DNA of 5,313 bases from an uncultured Clostridia bacterium. GTDB taxonomy: Bacteria; Bacillota; Clostridia; Christensenellales; Borkfalkiaceae. Shown here one piece after another: positions 1-5,313 of the stretch. The stretch lies in assembly GCA_946540675.1 (NCBI GenBank), contig CAMNIW010000101.1, forward strand, positions 1 through 5,313. The letters are read 5' to 3'. Under the pieces are notes generated by a model. The model was not told the DNA's origin. It ran no database searches and saw only the letters and a program-made list of their open reading frames with translations. The stretch's first letter is position 1; each line of letters opens with the position of its first letter. A program made the translations under genes and the position numbers.

Positions 1-1015
1 TTACCGAATACACGGTCGCCCTTTCTCCGAAACAGGCGACGAGTTTTCCGCCGACGGGTATATCGCCCGAAGCCGCCGCCGTTATCCTGTCGCTGCGCTC
101 TCGCATACCGAGATACACGGGGAAACTCTCTTTCATAAAGGAAAGTCCCGTTTCGTCGGTTCCTGAATACGCGTCAGACGCGAAAACGGTTTTTTCGTCC
201 GAGACGCCCGCGCCCGTAAAGCAAAGCGCTATCTCGGCGTTTACGGTGCTTTTGTTCTTCGCTTCGTCTGTGAATACTTTTACCGATATTTTCGCGACGT
301 CTACGCGCCCCCAAACCCGCATTTCCGGAAGAACGGCGGGGTTTTCGAGTTCGAGCCTGAAAGGTATGACGCGCTTTTCCCTTTCGACTCCGTCGCCCGA
401 AAGCGATAAAACGCTCATAAAAAGCGAAACTTCGCCTTCGCCCGTTATCTTACCCATACCGGCGGAAAAAGTTTTCATTTGCGCCGCGGCGCGCTGACAC
501 AACACTTCTTCCACGGGATAGGAGAGTTCGTATTCGTCGGATATAAGAAAGGTCTCGCGCGCGGAAGGAGTCCACGCGTCGAAAGTTTGCTCGGCGTCCA
601 GCGTGAGTACGTTTTCGCCGCCGCAAAGCGCGTTGTAGTCCTGTTCTTCACGGGTTTTTCCCGTTATCTTTACGGTGCAGCGCGCGGCGTATCCGTCCTG
701 AGTCGCCACCGCTCTCGCGTCTTCCGCGATCAAAGCGACGTCCGCGCCCGTAAACGGTATTTCCGCGGAAACGTCGACCGCGCTTTCAGCCTTTTTGTAA
801 CCGTCTTCCGCGAGATATACGAAAGTGAAAGTCACTTTTCCCTTTACCGCGGTAGAATTTTCCCTGCTCTCCGTACCCGTACCGAATACGGTCGCCGTAA
901 GGGAGATAGGCTTTTTTACTTCCGCCCCGACGGGCAAAACGCTTTCCGCGCCGACCTTTACTTCCGCGCTCTTTTGCTTTGTGCTTCTGATCGAACCGTA
1001 TTCCGGCTTTATCAT
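1..1015 (-). CDS. SipL/SPOCS-like (DUF3794) protein, C-terminus beyond window
   Basis: This frame is open for 338 codons and runs off the left edge, so the C-terminus is missing. The ATG at 1015 is chosen because a perfect GGAGGT ribosome binding site lies 7 bases upstream. No signal peptide or membrane helix is seen, which suggests a cytosolic protein. Residues about 30-120 resemble the DUF3794/SPOCS fold: a basic VKGKVTFTFVY strand, an acidic-Gly turn (LAEDG), then EIPF near residue 85. A weaker copy of the pattern follows at about 185-265 (GEGEV, then VIPF near 216). In Clostridium difficile, SipL carries SPOCS domains and a C-terminal LysM domain, and binds SpoIVA during spore coat assembly. 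Whether a LysM follows here cannot be seen. The gene is separated from its upstream neighbour by a terminator and has its own promoter. Family assignment rests on remembered consensus; another DUF3794 protein of unknown role is equally possible. Confidence 0.62.
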   Translation of the reverse strand, partial: MIKPEYGSIRSTKQKSAEVKVGAESVLPVGAEVKKPISLTATVFGTGTESRENSTAVKGKVTFTFVYLAEDGYKKAESAVDVSAEIPFTGADVALIAEDARAVATQDGYAARCTVKITGKTREEQDYNALCGGENVLTLDAEQTFDAWTPSARETFLISDEYELSYPVEEVLCQRAAAQMKTFSAGMGKITGEGEVSLFMSVLSLSGDGVEREKRVIPFRLELENPAVLPEMRVWGRVDVAKISVKVFTDEAKNKSTVNAEIALCFTGAGVSDEKTVFASDAYSGTDETGLSFMKESFPVYLGMRERSDRITAAASGDIPVGGKLVACFGERATVYSV

Positions 1016-1022
1016 ATAATAT

Positions 1023-1073
1023 ACCTCCGTCTTTTCGTCGGTATATTATACGCCCGATCGGCTCCGTATATGC
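1023..1073 (-). promoter_or_regulatory. Promoter and RBS of the DUF3794 gene, sigma-E-like
   Basis: On the minus strand a perfect TATAAT lies at 1050-1045, but no TTGACA-like box sits 16-19 bp upstream. Read instead as a sporulation sigma-E promoter, GCATATA (1073-1067) is followed by a 14-bp spacer and CGTATAAT (1052-1045). These compare well with the Bacillus sigma-E pattern kmATATT, 14-15 bp, CATACAhT. The ribosome binding site GGAGGT is at 1028-1023. That a promoter is here is likely; the sigma factor assignment is inference. Confidence 0.5.
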
Positions 1074-1083
1074 CCGTTATGAT

Positions 1084-1121
1084 AAAAAACGGTCGGAAAA
1101 GGCTTAACGCCATCCCGACCG
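1084..1121 (-). terminator. Intrinsic terminator after the CvpA-like gene
   Basis: Read on the minus strand, CGGTCGG (1121-1115) pairs perfectly with CCGACCG (1096-1090). The stem can be extended by a G-T and an A-T pair around a loop of about 13 bases, and is followed by six T residues (1089-1084). It begins 7 bases after the stop codon of the membrane-protein gene. It therefore ends the glnS transcription unit before the DUF3794 promoter. Confidence 0.88.
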
Positions 1122-1128
1122 CAATATT

Positions 1129-1818
1129 TTACAATATCCTTTTGAACAGTCCGTTGAACGGGTTGTATTCGTAAATTATACCGCCGAGAACGGACGCGGA
1201 AAAGTTTTCGTGCAGATCCGAAAGAGCCGGTTCCGCCAGATCGTTTATTATCTTTTGTCCGGCGGACGGATGCTCGGGATCGCTCGCCCCCGTCACGTTT
1301 TTGTACCTGCCGTCTTCGTTGAGCGCGTGTACCGCTCCGAAAAAGGCGAATATACAGGTAAACATTACGGCGAGATTCAAGGTAAGTCCCAAAACGTTGT
1401 CTATTATCTTTACCGCGCCGCCCTTTTCGCGCGCTTTGAACAGCGGTCTGAAAACGAGTTTCAAAATAAACGCCGAAAGCACGTAGACGAGTATATACCC
1501 GATTATAAAGGCGACGATCCCTATCGGGATATACGCTATTATCTTCGCCACGAACGCCACGTTTTCGTCGCTGGCTATATCCCCGAGAACGGTCGTTATC
1601 GCGGAGAACATCTCCGCGACTCTGAGAGCGATAAAGTCGAGCCAGCCGAGTTTAAGACACAAAAAGTAGACGCCGACCGCCGCCCCGACCGCGCCCGCGA
1701 CAGATAACAGCACGCGGAGTATTCCGAACACGAAGTTTCGGGAAAAACCGTATTTAACGCCGGTAACTATCACGAGTATGAGCAGTAAAATCAGTACGAT
1801 GTCTACTATAAAATACAT
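1129..1818 (-). CDS. CvpA-like integral membrane protein
   Basis: This 229-residue protein has four hydrophobic segments, at about residues 3-20, 30-55, 89-124 and 138-166, and a hydrophilic C-terminal tail of about 60 residues. The opening (VDIVLILLLILVIVTGVKYGF) follows the CvpA pattern of an Asp-led helix and a Gly-x-x-x-Gly turn. The fourth segment, preceded by a basic stretch and starting IIDNVLGLTLNL, matches the conserved D-x-x-x-G start of the last CvpA helix. CvpA proteins are inner-membrane proteins linked in Escherichia coli to colicin V production and envelope stress tolerance; their biochemical activity is unknown. The start codon follows the glnS stop by one base (TGA-A-ATG), with AAGGA just upstream inside glnS, so translation is probably coupled. 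The tail is longer than in minimal CvpA proteins. Membrane location is secure; family membership is moderately sure. Confidence 0.68.
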   Translation of the reverse strand: MYFIVDIVLILLLILVIVTGVKYGFSRNFVFGILRVLLSVAGAVGAAVGVYFLCLKLGWLDFIALRVAEMFSAITTVLGDIASDENVAFVAKIIAYIPIGIVAFIIGYILVYVLSAFILKLVFRPLFKAREKGGAVKIIDNVLGLTLNLAVMFTCIFAFFGAVHALNEDGRYKNVTGASDPEHPSAGQKIINDLAEPALSDLHENFSASVLGGIIYEYNPFNGLFKRIL

Positions 1819-1819
1819 T

Positions 1820-3454
1820 TCATTTTCCTTGCGGTTTGTAACCGTCTTTCAAAGACACTATCTCCGAGAGCACGAGTTTTCCGTTTTCGGTCTTTTTCTT
1901 GTAATACCCTTTACGCATAAGTTGGAAAGACGTTCCTTCCGATACTTCGGCAAGATAGGGTTCGGCTTTGCCGAAAAACGAGTGAACGCTGTCCGTGTTC
2001 AGCCTTTCCGAAAAGTCCTGCCCCGAATACTCGGCGTCGCGGAGAAGATAGTCGTATTTCCTTATCTCGCAGTCGACCGCGTTTTTCGCGTTGACCCAGT
2101 GTATTACGCCCTTTACCTTTATTCCGCTGGTGTCGTTGCCGCTCTTGCTCTCCGGAACGTAAGTGCAAAGCAGTTTTTCGACTTCTCCGTCTTTGCCTGA
2201 AACTGCTTCTTCGCACTTTATAATATAAGCGTTTTTAAGGCGAACGTAGCCGCCGACTCTCAGCCTGAAATACTTGGGCGGCGGATCGAGAGAAAAATCG
2301 TCCCCTTCTATATATATCTCGCGCCCCATGGTTATTTGCCTTTTCCCCGCGGATTCGTCGTTGGGGTTTATCTCGAAATCTTCGTTTTCTTCCGCGTCGG
2401 GGAAGTTGGTTATCTCGACCTTTATCGGGTTTTCGACAGCCATTGCCCTTTCGGCGTGAGCGTTGAGATAATCGCGAATAAAATGCTCGAAATACCCGAC
2501 TTCTATCTCGGAATTCGCCTTGGCTATGCCTATCGCTTCGCAAAAGTTTTTGAGCGCTTCCGCGGGTACGCCGCGGCTTCTCAGTCCCGTAAGCGTCGGC
2601 ATTCTCGGATCGTCCCAACCGGTCACCGAACCGTCTTCCACGAGTTTTTTGAGATACCTTTTGCTCATCACCGTGTTGGTGATATTGAGCCTTGCGAACT
2701 CAATTTGTCTCGGTTTATGCTCTACGCCCGTATTTTCCACCACCCAGTTGTAAAGCGGTCTGTGATCTTCGAATTCGAGCGTGCAAAGGGAGTGCGTTAT
2801 CCCCTGCATACTGTCGCAAATGGGATGCGCGAAGTCGTACATGGGATATATGCACCACTTGTCGCCCGTCCTGTGGTGAGTGGCGCGAAGCACCCTGTAT
2901 ATCACGGGATCCCGCATATTTATGTTGGGGGAAGCCATATCTATCTTGGCGCGGAGCACCTTTGCTCCGTCGGCGAATTTGCCGGCGCGCATATCTTCGA
3001 ACAGGGCGAGATTTTCTTCTACGCTCCTGTTTCTGTACGGGCTCTCTTTACCGGGCTCGGTCAGAGTGCCGCGCGTCGCGCTTATCTCTTCGGCGGAAAG
3101 GTCGCATACGAACGCCTTGCCGTCCTTGATGAGTTTTACCGCCTTTTCGTAAATGACGTCGAAAAAGTCGGACGCATAGTGAACTTCGTACCACTTGAAG
3201 CCGAGCCACTCTATATCCGCCTTTATCGCGTCGACGAATTCGGTCTTTTCCTTAGACGGGTTGGTGTCGTCGAAAAAGAGATTGCAAAGTCCGCCGTATT
3301 TTTCGGCGGTGCCGAAATTCAGGCAAAGCGATTTTGCGTGACCTATATGAAGGTATCCGTTGGGCTCGGGCGGGAAACGGGTGTGCACCGTTTCGACTTT
3401 TCCTTCCGCAAGTTCGCCGTTGATTATTTCTTCGATAAAATTGTTCGCTTCCAT
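1820..3454 (-). CDS. glnS: Glutaminyl-tRNA synthetase (GlnRS)
   Basis: This 544-residue class I synthetase charges tRNA-Gln with glutamine using ATP in the cytosol. The signature RFPPEPNGYLHIGHAKS (residues 26-42) contains the HIGH motif at 36-39. FDDTNP (61-66) follows, as in Escherichia coli GlnRS. The YPMYDFAHPICD and GITHSLCTLEFEDHR blocks (203-232) are the GlnRS/GluRS active-site signature in its glutamine form. The KMSKS loop is present as VMSKR (262-266), the usual GlnRS variant. Residues after about 340 form the two beta-barrel anticodon-binding domains. The length is close to the E. coli enzyme (about 554), with no YqeY fusion. The ATG at 3454 has AAGGGG 7 bases upstream. It is the first gene of an operon with the CvpA-like gene. 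Many Firmicutes lack GlnRS and make Gln-tRNA by GatCAB amidation, so its presence here is phylogenetically informative. Confidence 0.96.
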   Translation of the reverse strand: MEANNFIEEIINGELAEGKVETVHTRFPPEPNGYLHIGHAKSLCLNFGTAEKYGGLCNLFFDDTNPSKEKTEFVDAIKADIEWLGFKWYEVHYASDFFDVIYEKAVKLIKDGKAFVCDLSAEEISATRGTLTEPGKESPYRNRSVEENLALFEDMRAGKFADGAKVLRAKIDMASPNINMRDPVIYRVLRATHHRTGDKWCIYPMYDFAHPICDSMQGITHSLCTLEFEDHRPLYNWVVENTGVEHKPRQIEFARLNITNTVMSKRYLKKLVEDGSVTGWDDPRMPTLTGLRSRGVPAEALKNFCEAIGIAKANSEIEVGYFEHFIRDYLNAHAERAMAVENPIKVEITNFPDAEENEDFEINPNDESAGKRQITMGREIYIEGDDFSLDPPPKYFRLRVGGYVRLKNAYIIKCEEAVSGKDGEVEKLLCTYVPESKSGNDTSGIKVKGVIHWVNAKNAVDCEIRKYDYLLRDAEYSGQDFSERLNTDSVHSFFGKAEPYLAEVSEGTSFQLMRKGYYKKKTENGKLVLSEIVSLKDGYKPQGK

Positions 3455-3461
3455 TGTAACG

Positions 3462-3510
3462 CCCCTTGTAATATCGGTGTAATTATATCATAGACTATCC
3501 CAAAAGTAAA
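3462..3510 (-). promoter_or_regulatory. glnS promoter and ribosome binding site
   Basis: On the minus strand TTTACT (3510-3505), a 17-bp spacer and a perfect TATAAT (3487-3482) form a housekeeping promoter. The ribosome binding site AAGGGG lies at 3467-3462. Transcription would begin near 3475, leaving a leader of about 20 bases, too short for a riboswitch or T-box. Confidence 0.75.
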
Positions 3511-3518
3511 GTAAACGC

Positions 3519-3581
3519 TTGACATTAAAACCCAAAAAGAATAGAATATGCGTATAATCAAACGCTATTTACTTCGAGGTG
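3519..3581 (+). promoter_or_regulatory. glyQS promoter and ribosome binding site
   Basis: A perfect TTGACA (3519-3524), a 17-bp spacer and TAGAAT (3542-3547) give a strong housekeeping promoter. The ribosome binding site GAGGTG is at 3576-3581, just before the ATG. A second TATAAT at 3553-3558 lacks a suitably spaced -35 box and is probably incidental. The predicted leader is only about 30 bases, so no T-box fits. The -35 box lies 8 bp from that of the opposing glnS promoter. Confidence 0.8.
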
Positions 3582-3585
3582 TTTT

Positions 3586-4971
3586 ATGGAAGAAAAAAGA
3601 GCCGTTACGATGGACAAAATAGTCAACCTGTGCAAGGCGCGCGGGATAATTTTCCCCGGCAGCGACATATACGGCGGCATGGGCAACACGTGGGACTACG
3701 GCCCCATCGGCGTCGAGATAAAAAACAACCTTAAACGGGCATGGTGGAAAAAGTTCGTACAGGAAAGCGAAAACTCTTACGGCGTGGACGCGGCGATACT
3801 TATGAACAGCAGGGTCTGGGAAGCGTCCGGTCATACCGCGAGTTTTTCCGATCCCAAAATGGACTGCAAGGAGTGTAAATCCCGTCAGCGCGCCGACAAC
3901 CTTATCGAAACTTACTCCAAAGGCGCGGTAAACCCCGACGTTATGTCGCAGGAAGAAATGCAGGCGTACATAGACGAACATCAGATAAAATGCCCGATTT
4001 GCGGCAAGTTCAACTGGACCCCGATAAGGAATTTCAACCTTATGTTCGAGACGTCGCGCGGAGTTACCGAAGACAATCAGAACAAAATTTATCTCCGCCC
4101 CGAAACGGCGCAGGGAGAATTCGTCAACTTCCAGAACGTCCAGCGGTCGACGAGAGCGAAAGTTCCCTTCGGCATAGCGCAAATAGGCAAGGCGTTCAGA
4201 AACGAGATAACCCCCGGAAACTTCATTTTCAGGACGATAGAGTTCGAACAGATGGAACATCAGTGGTTCTGCAAGAAAGGCACCGACGGAGAATATTACA
4301 GATATTTCAAAAAAGCGGCTTGGGATTTCCTTATCGCGCTCGGCTTCAATCCCGACCATCTCCGCTATAAAGACCACGACAAACTCGCCCACTACGCAAA
4401 AGAAGCGTGCGACATACAATATCTCTTCCCGATGGGTTGGTCGGAACTCAACGGCATTCACAACCGCACCGACTACGACCTTACCCGCCATCAGGAATAT
4501 TCGGGCAAGAATATGCAGTACGTCGACCCCGTCACCAACGAAAAGTATATCCCGTACGTCATAGAATACTCGATAGGCGCGGACAGACTTATGCTCGCCA
4601 CCCTTTCCGAAGCGTACGACGAAGAAACGCTCGACGGCGGAGATACGAGAGTCGTTATGAGATTCCACCCCGCGATAGCGGCGTATAAAGTAGCCGTCCT
4701 TCCCCTGCAAAAGAAGGAACAGGGCGAAAAGGCGAGAGAGATTTACAAAGAACTCTCCAAGAGATTTATGTGCACTTACGACGACGCCGGCTCTATCGGA
4801 AAAAGATACCGCCGTCAGGACGAAGTGGGCACGCCTTTCTGCGTGACCGTGGACTTCGACACCTTAAACGACGATACCGTTACCGTCCGCGACCGCGACA
4901 CGATGGAACAGATACGGATCCCCGTAAAAGACCTCGCCGCTTACGTCGAAGAAAAGATTTTCCTTTACTGA
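3586..4971 (+). CDS. glyQS: Glycyl-tRNA synthetase, alpha2 (single-chain) type
   Basis: This 461-residue class II synthetase charges tRNA-Gly with glycine in the cytosol and normally works as a homodimer. The N-terminal block IFPGSDIYGGMGNTWDYGPIG (residues 22-42) is the hallmark of the single-chain GlyRS family, as opposed to the GlyQ/GlyS alpha2beta2 enzyme. RPETAQGEF (171-179) and class II motif 2, FRNEITPG (204-211) with EFEQMEHQWF (219-228), build the ATP and glycine site. Motif 3 is seen as EYSIGADRLMLATL (327-340), where G-x-D-R carries the conserved Arg. Residues from about 365 form the anticodon-binding domain (VAVLPL; the glycine-Arg-rich SIGKRYRRQDEVGTPFCVTVD stretch begins at 403). 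Two CxxC pairs (C94/C97 and C136/C139) in the insertion before motif 2 may bind zinc. The ATG at 3586 has a good ribosome binding site; a second Met at codon 9 is less likely. The full length matches the family. Confidence 0.97.
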   Translation: MEEKRAVTMDKIVNLCKARGIIFPGSDIYGGMGNTWDYGPIGVEIKNNLKRAWWKKFVQESENSYGVDAAILMNSRVWEASGHTASFSDPKMDCKECKSRQRADNLIETYSKGAVNPDVMSQEEMQAYIDEHQIKCPICGKFNWTPIRNFNLMFETSRGVTEDNQNKIYLRPETAQGEFVNFQNVQRSTRAKVPFGIAQIGKAFRNEITPGNFIFRTIEFEQMEHQWFCKKGTDGEYYRYFKKAAWDFLIALGFNPDHLRYKDHDKLAHYAKEACDIQYLFPMGWSELNGIHNRTDYDLTRHQEYSGKNMQYVDPVTNEKYIPYVIEYSIGADRLMLATLSEAYDEETLDGGDTRVVMRFHPAIAAYKVAVLPLQKKEQGEKAREIYKELSKRFMCTYDDAGSIGKRYRRQDEVGTPFCVTVDFDTLNDDTVTVRDRDTMEQIRIPVKDLAAYVEEKIFLY

Positions 4972-4986
4972 AAAATACCGTTTACT

Positions 4987-5019
4987 GCCCGTTCCCGACG
5001 CGGAACGGGCGATTTTTTT
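4987..5019 (+). terminator. Intrinsic terminator of glyQS
   Basis: GCCCGTTCC (4987-4995) pairs perfectly with GGAACGGGC (5002-5010) around a 6-base loop. Seven T residues follow at 5013-5019 after GA. It starts 15 bases after the glyQS stop codon, so glyQS is probably a single-gene transcript and the downstream peroxidase is a separate unit. Confidence 0.95.
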
Positions 5020-5039
5020 GAAAAATTTTCCGAAAAACG

Positions 5040-5068
5040 TTGACAAAAGCCGTACGTCGGCATACAAT
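5040..5068 (+). promoter_or_regulatory. Promoter of the glutathione peroxidase gene
   Basis: A perfect TTGACA (5040-5045), a 17-bp spacer and TACAAT (5063-5068, five of six matches) form a near-ideal housekeeping promoter. Transcription should begin near 5075. The ribosome binding site AGGGAGAG (5105-5112) lies 6 bases before the ATG. The -10 box overlaps the left edge of an inverted repeat, so the promoter is probably controlled. Confidence 0.88.
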
Positions 5069-5090
5069 TATATTGCGTTCAATATAATTG
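5065..5090. promoter_or_regulatory. Perfect 11-bp inverted repeat, likely operator
   Basis: CAATTATATTG (5065-5075) and CAATATAATTG (5080-5090) are perfect reverse complements separated by CGTT. The dyad starts inside the -10 box and covers the predicted transcription start near 5075. The left arm is therefore mostly not transcribed, so a DNA operator fits better than an RNA hairpin. The left half with the -10 box (starting TACAATT at 5063) resembles the Bacillus OhrR site TACAATTAAATTGTA, with three differences. Which regulator binds (OhrR/MarR-like, PerR-like or other) is inference. Confidence 0.6.
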
Positions 5091-5118
5091 AATAAAACAT
5101 TTTTAGGGAGAGAATAAA

Positions 5119-5313
5119 ATGCAGATCTACGATTTCAAAATGAAAGACGCCAAGGGAAACGAAGTCGACCTTGCCGAATACAAAGGCAAAGTCCTGCTCG
5201 TGGTCAACACCGCCACGGGCTGCGGATTTACTCCGCAATACGAAGGACTGCAAAAACTTTACGACAAGTACGCCGAAAAGGGTTTCGAGATTCTCGATTT
5301 TCCATGCAACCAG
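5119..5313 (+). CDS. Glutathione peroxidase family protein (Cys type), C-terminus beyond window
   Basis: The first 65 codons are present and the gene runs off the right edge. The order is the standard thioredoxin-fold start of the GPx family: IYDFKMKDAKGNEVDLAEYKG, a beta strand KVLLVVNTA, then the active site TGCGFTPQYEGLQKLY with the peroxidatic residue at Cys35, encoded TGC, so not selenocysteine. FPCNQ (residues 61-65) is the second conserved block, with Cys63. Such proteins reduce hydrogen peroxide or organic hydroperoxides. In bacteria, Cys-type members usually take electrons from thioredoxin rather than glutathione, which is expected in a clostridium. No signal peptide is seen, so it is cytosolic. 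It stands alone after the glyQS terminator, with its own promoter and operator-like dyad. The remaining catalytic Gln/Trp region cannot be checked. Confidence 0.93.
   Translation, partial: MQIYDFKMKDAKGNEVDLAEYKGKVLLVVNTATGCGFTPQYEGLQKLYDKYAEKGFEILDFPCNQ

Noticed and set aside
479..1174. A 231-codon plus-strand frame over the DUF3794 gene
   Set aside because: It is Arg- and Tyr-rich shadow sequence that runs through the minus-strand promoter and terminator. The opposite strand has a clear start, ribosome binding site and family match.
1210..1707. A 165-codon plus-strand frame over the CvpA-like gene
   Set aside because: It is highly charged with no domain, whereas the minus strand encodes coherent membrane helices coupled to glnS.
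2336..3493. A 385-codon open frame antisense to glnS
   Set aside because: It is in codon register with glnS, where antisense stops need TTA, CTA or TCA codons, which this genome rarely uses. The product looks like low-complexity shadow sequence, with no recognisable domain, and the glnS motifs are unambiguous.
3455..3585. Possible T-box or other riboswitch between glnS and glyQS
   Set aside because: The predicted leaders are only about 20 and 30 bases, and I see neither a T-box sequence nor a terminator hairpin.
3565..4710. A 381-codon open frame antisense to glyQS
   Set aside because: It too is in codon register with the sense gene, and it overlaps the glyQS ribosome binding site. The same codon bias explains it. 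The fact that both a class I and a class II synthetase have long antisense frames recalls the Rodin-Ohno idea, but codon bias is sufficient.
5213..5224. Possible selenocysteine codon in the peroxidase active site
   Set aside because: The catalytic codon reads TGC, so the residue is an ordinary cysteine.
5068..5253. A 61-codon minus-strand frame over the peroxidase start
   Set aside because: It is antisense to the conserved GPx N-terminus and active site, and lacks a good ribosome binding site.

Overview
The window looks like chromosome from an uncultured, probably spore-forming member of the Clostridia (Firmicutes). The base composition is moderate, with C- or G-ending codons favoured. The evidence is a SipL/SPOCS (DUF3794)-type spore-morphogenesis protein, a single-chain alpha2-type glycyl-tRNA synthetase, a Cys-type glutathione peroxidase with a strong housekeeping promoter, and clear GGAGG-type ribosome binding sites. 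No mobile element, CRISPR array, tRNA or rRNA was found. Most of the content is core or near-core.

Layout. The left two-thirds is read on the minus strand, starting at a compact divergent promoter region (about 3455-3585). First comes glnS (3454-1820), then, one base after its stop codon, a CvpA-like four-helix membrane protein (1818-1129), then an intrinsic terminator (1084-1121). Beyond that, a separate minus-strand promoter drives the DUF3794 gene, which runs off the left edge (1015-1). To the right, the plus strand carries glyQS (3586-4971), a strong terminator (4987-5019), a textbook promoter overlapping a perfect inverted repeat, and the first 65 codons of a glutathione peroxidase that runs off the right edge.

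How the parts relate. Two aminoacyl-tRNA synthetases, class I GlnRS and class II GlyRS, are transcribed divergently from promoters whose -35 boxes lie 8 bp apart. Both leaders are too short to hold a T-box riboswitch. The SPOCS-type gene is insulated by a terminator and preceded by a sequence resembling a sporulation sigma-E promoter. The peroxidase is a separate unit whose promoter carries an operator-like dyad, suggesting repression, perhaps redox-responsive.

No clearly new system is visible. The best leads are the operator-like palindrome at the peroxidase promoter, the sigma-E-like promoter of the SPOCS gene, and the two SPOCS-like repeats in that protein.
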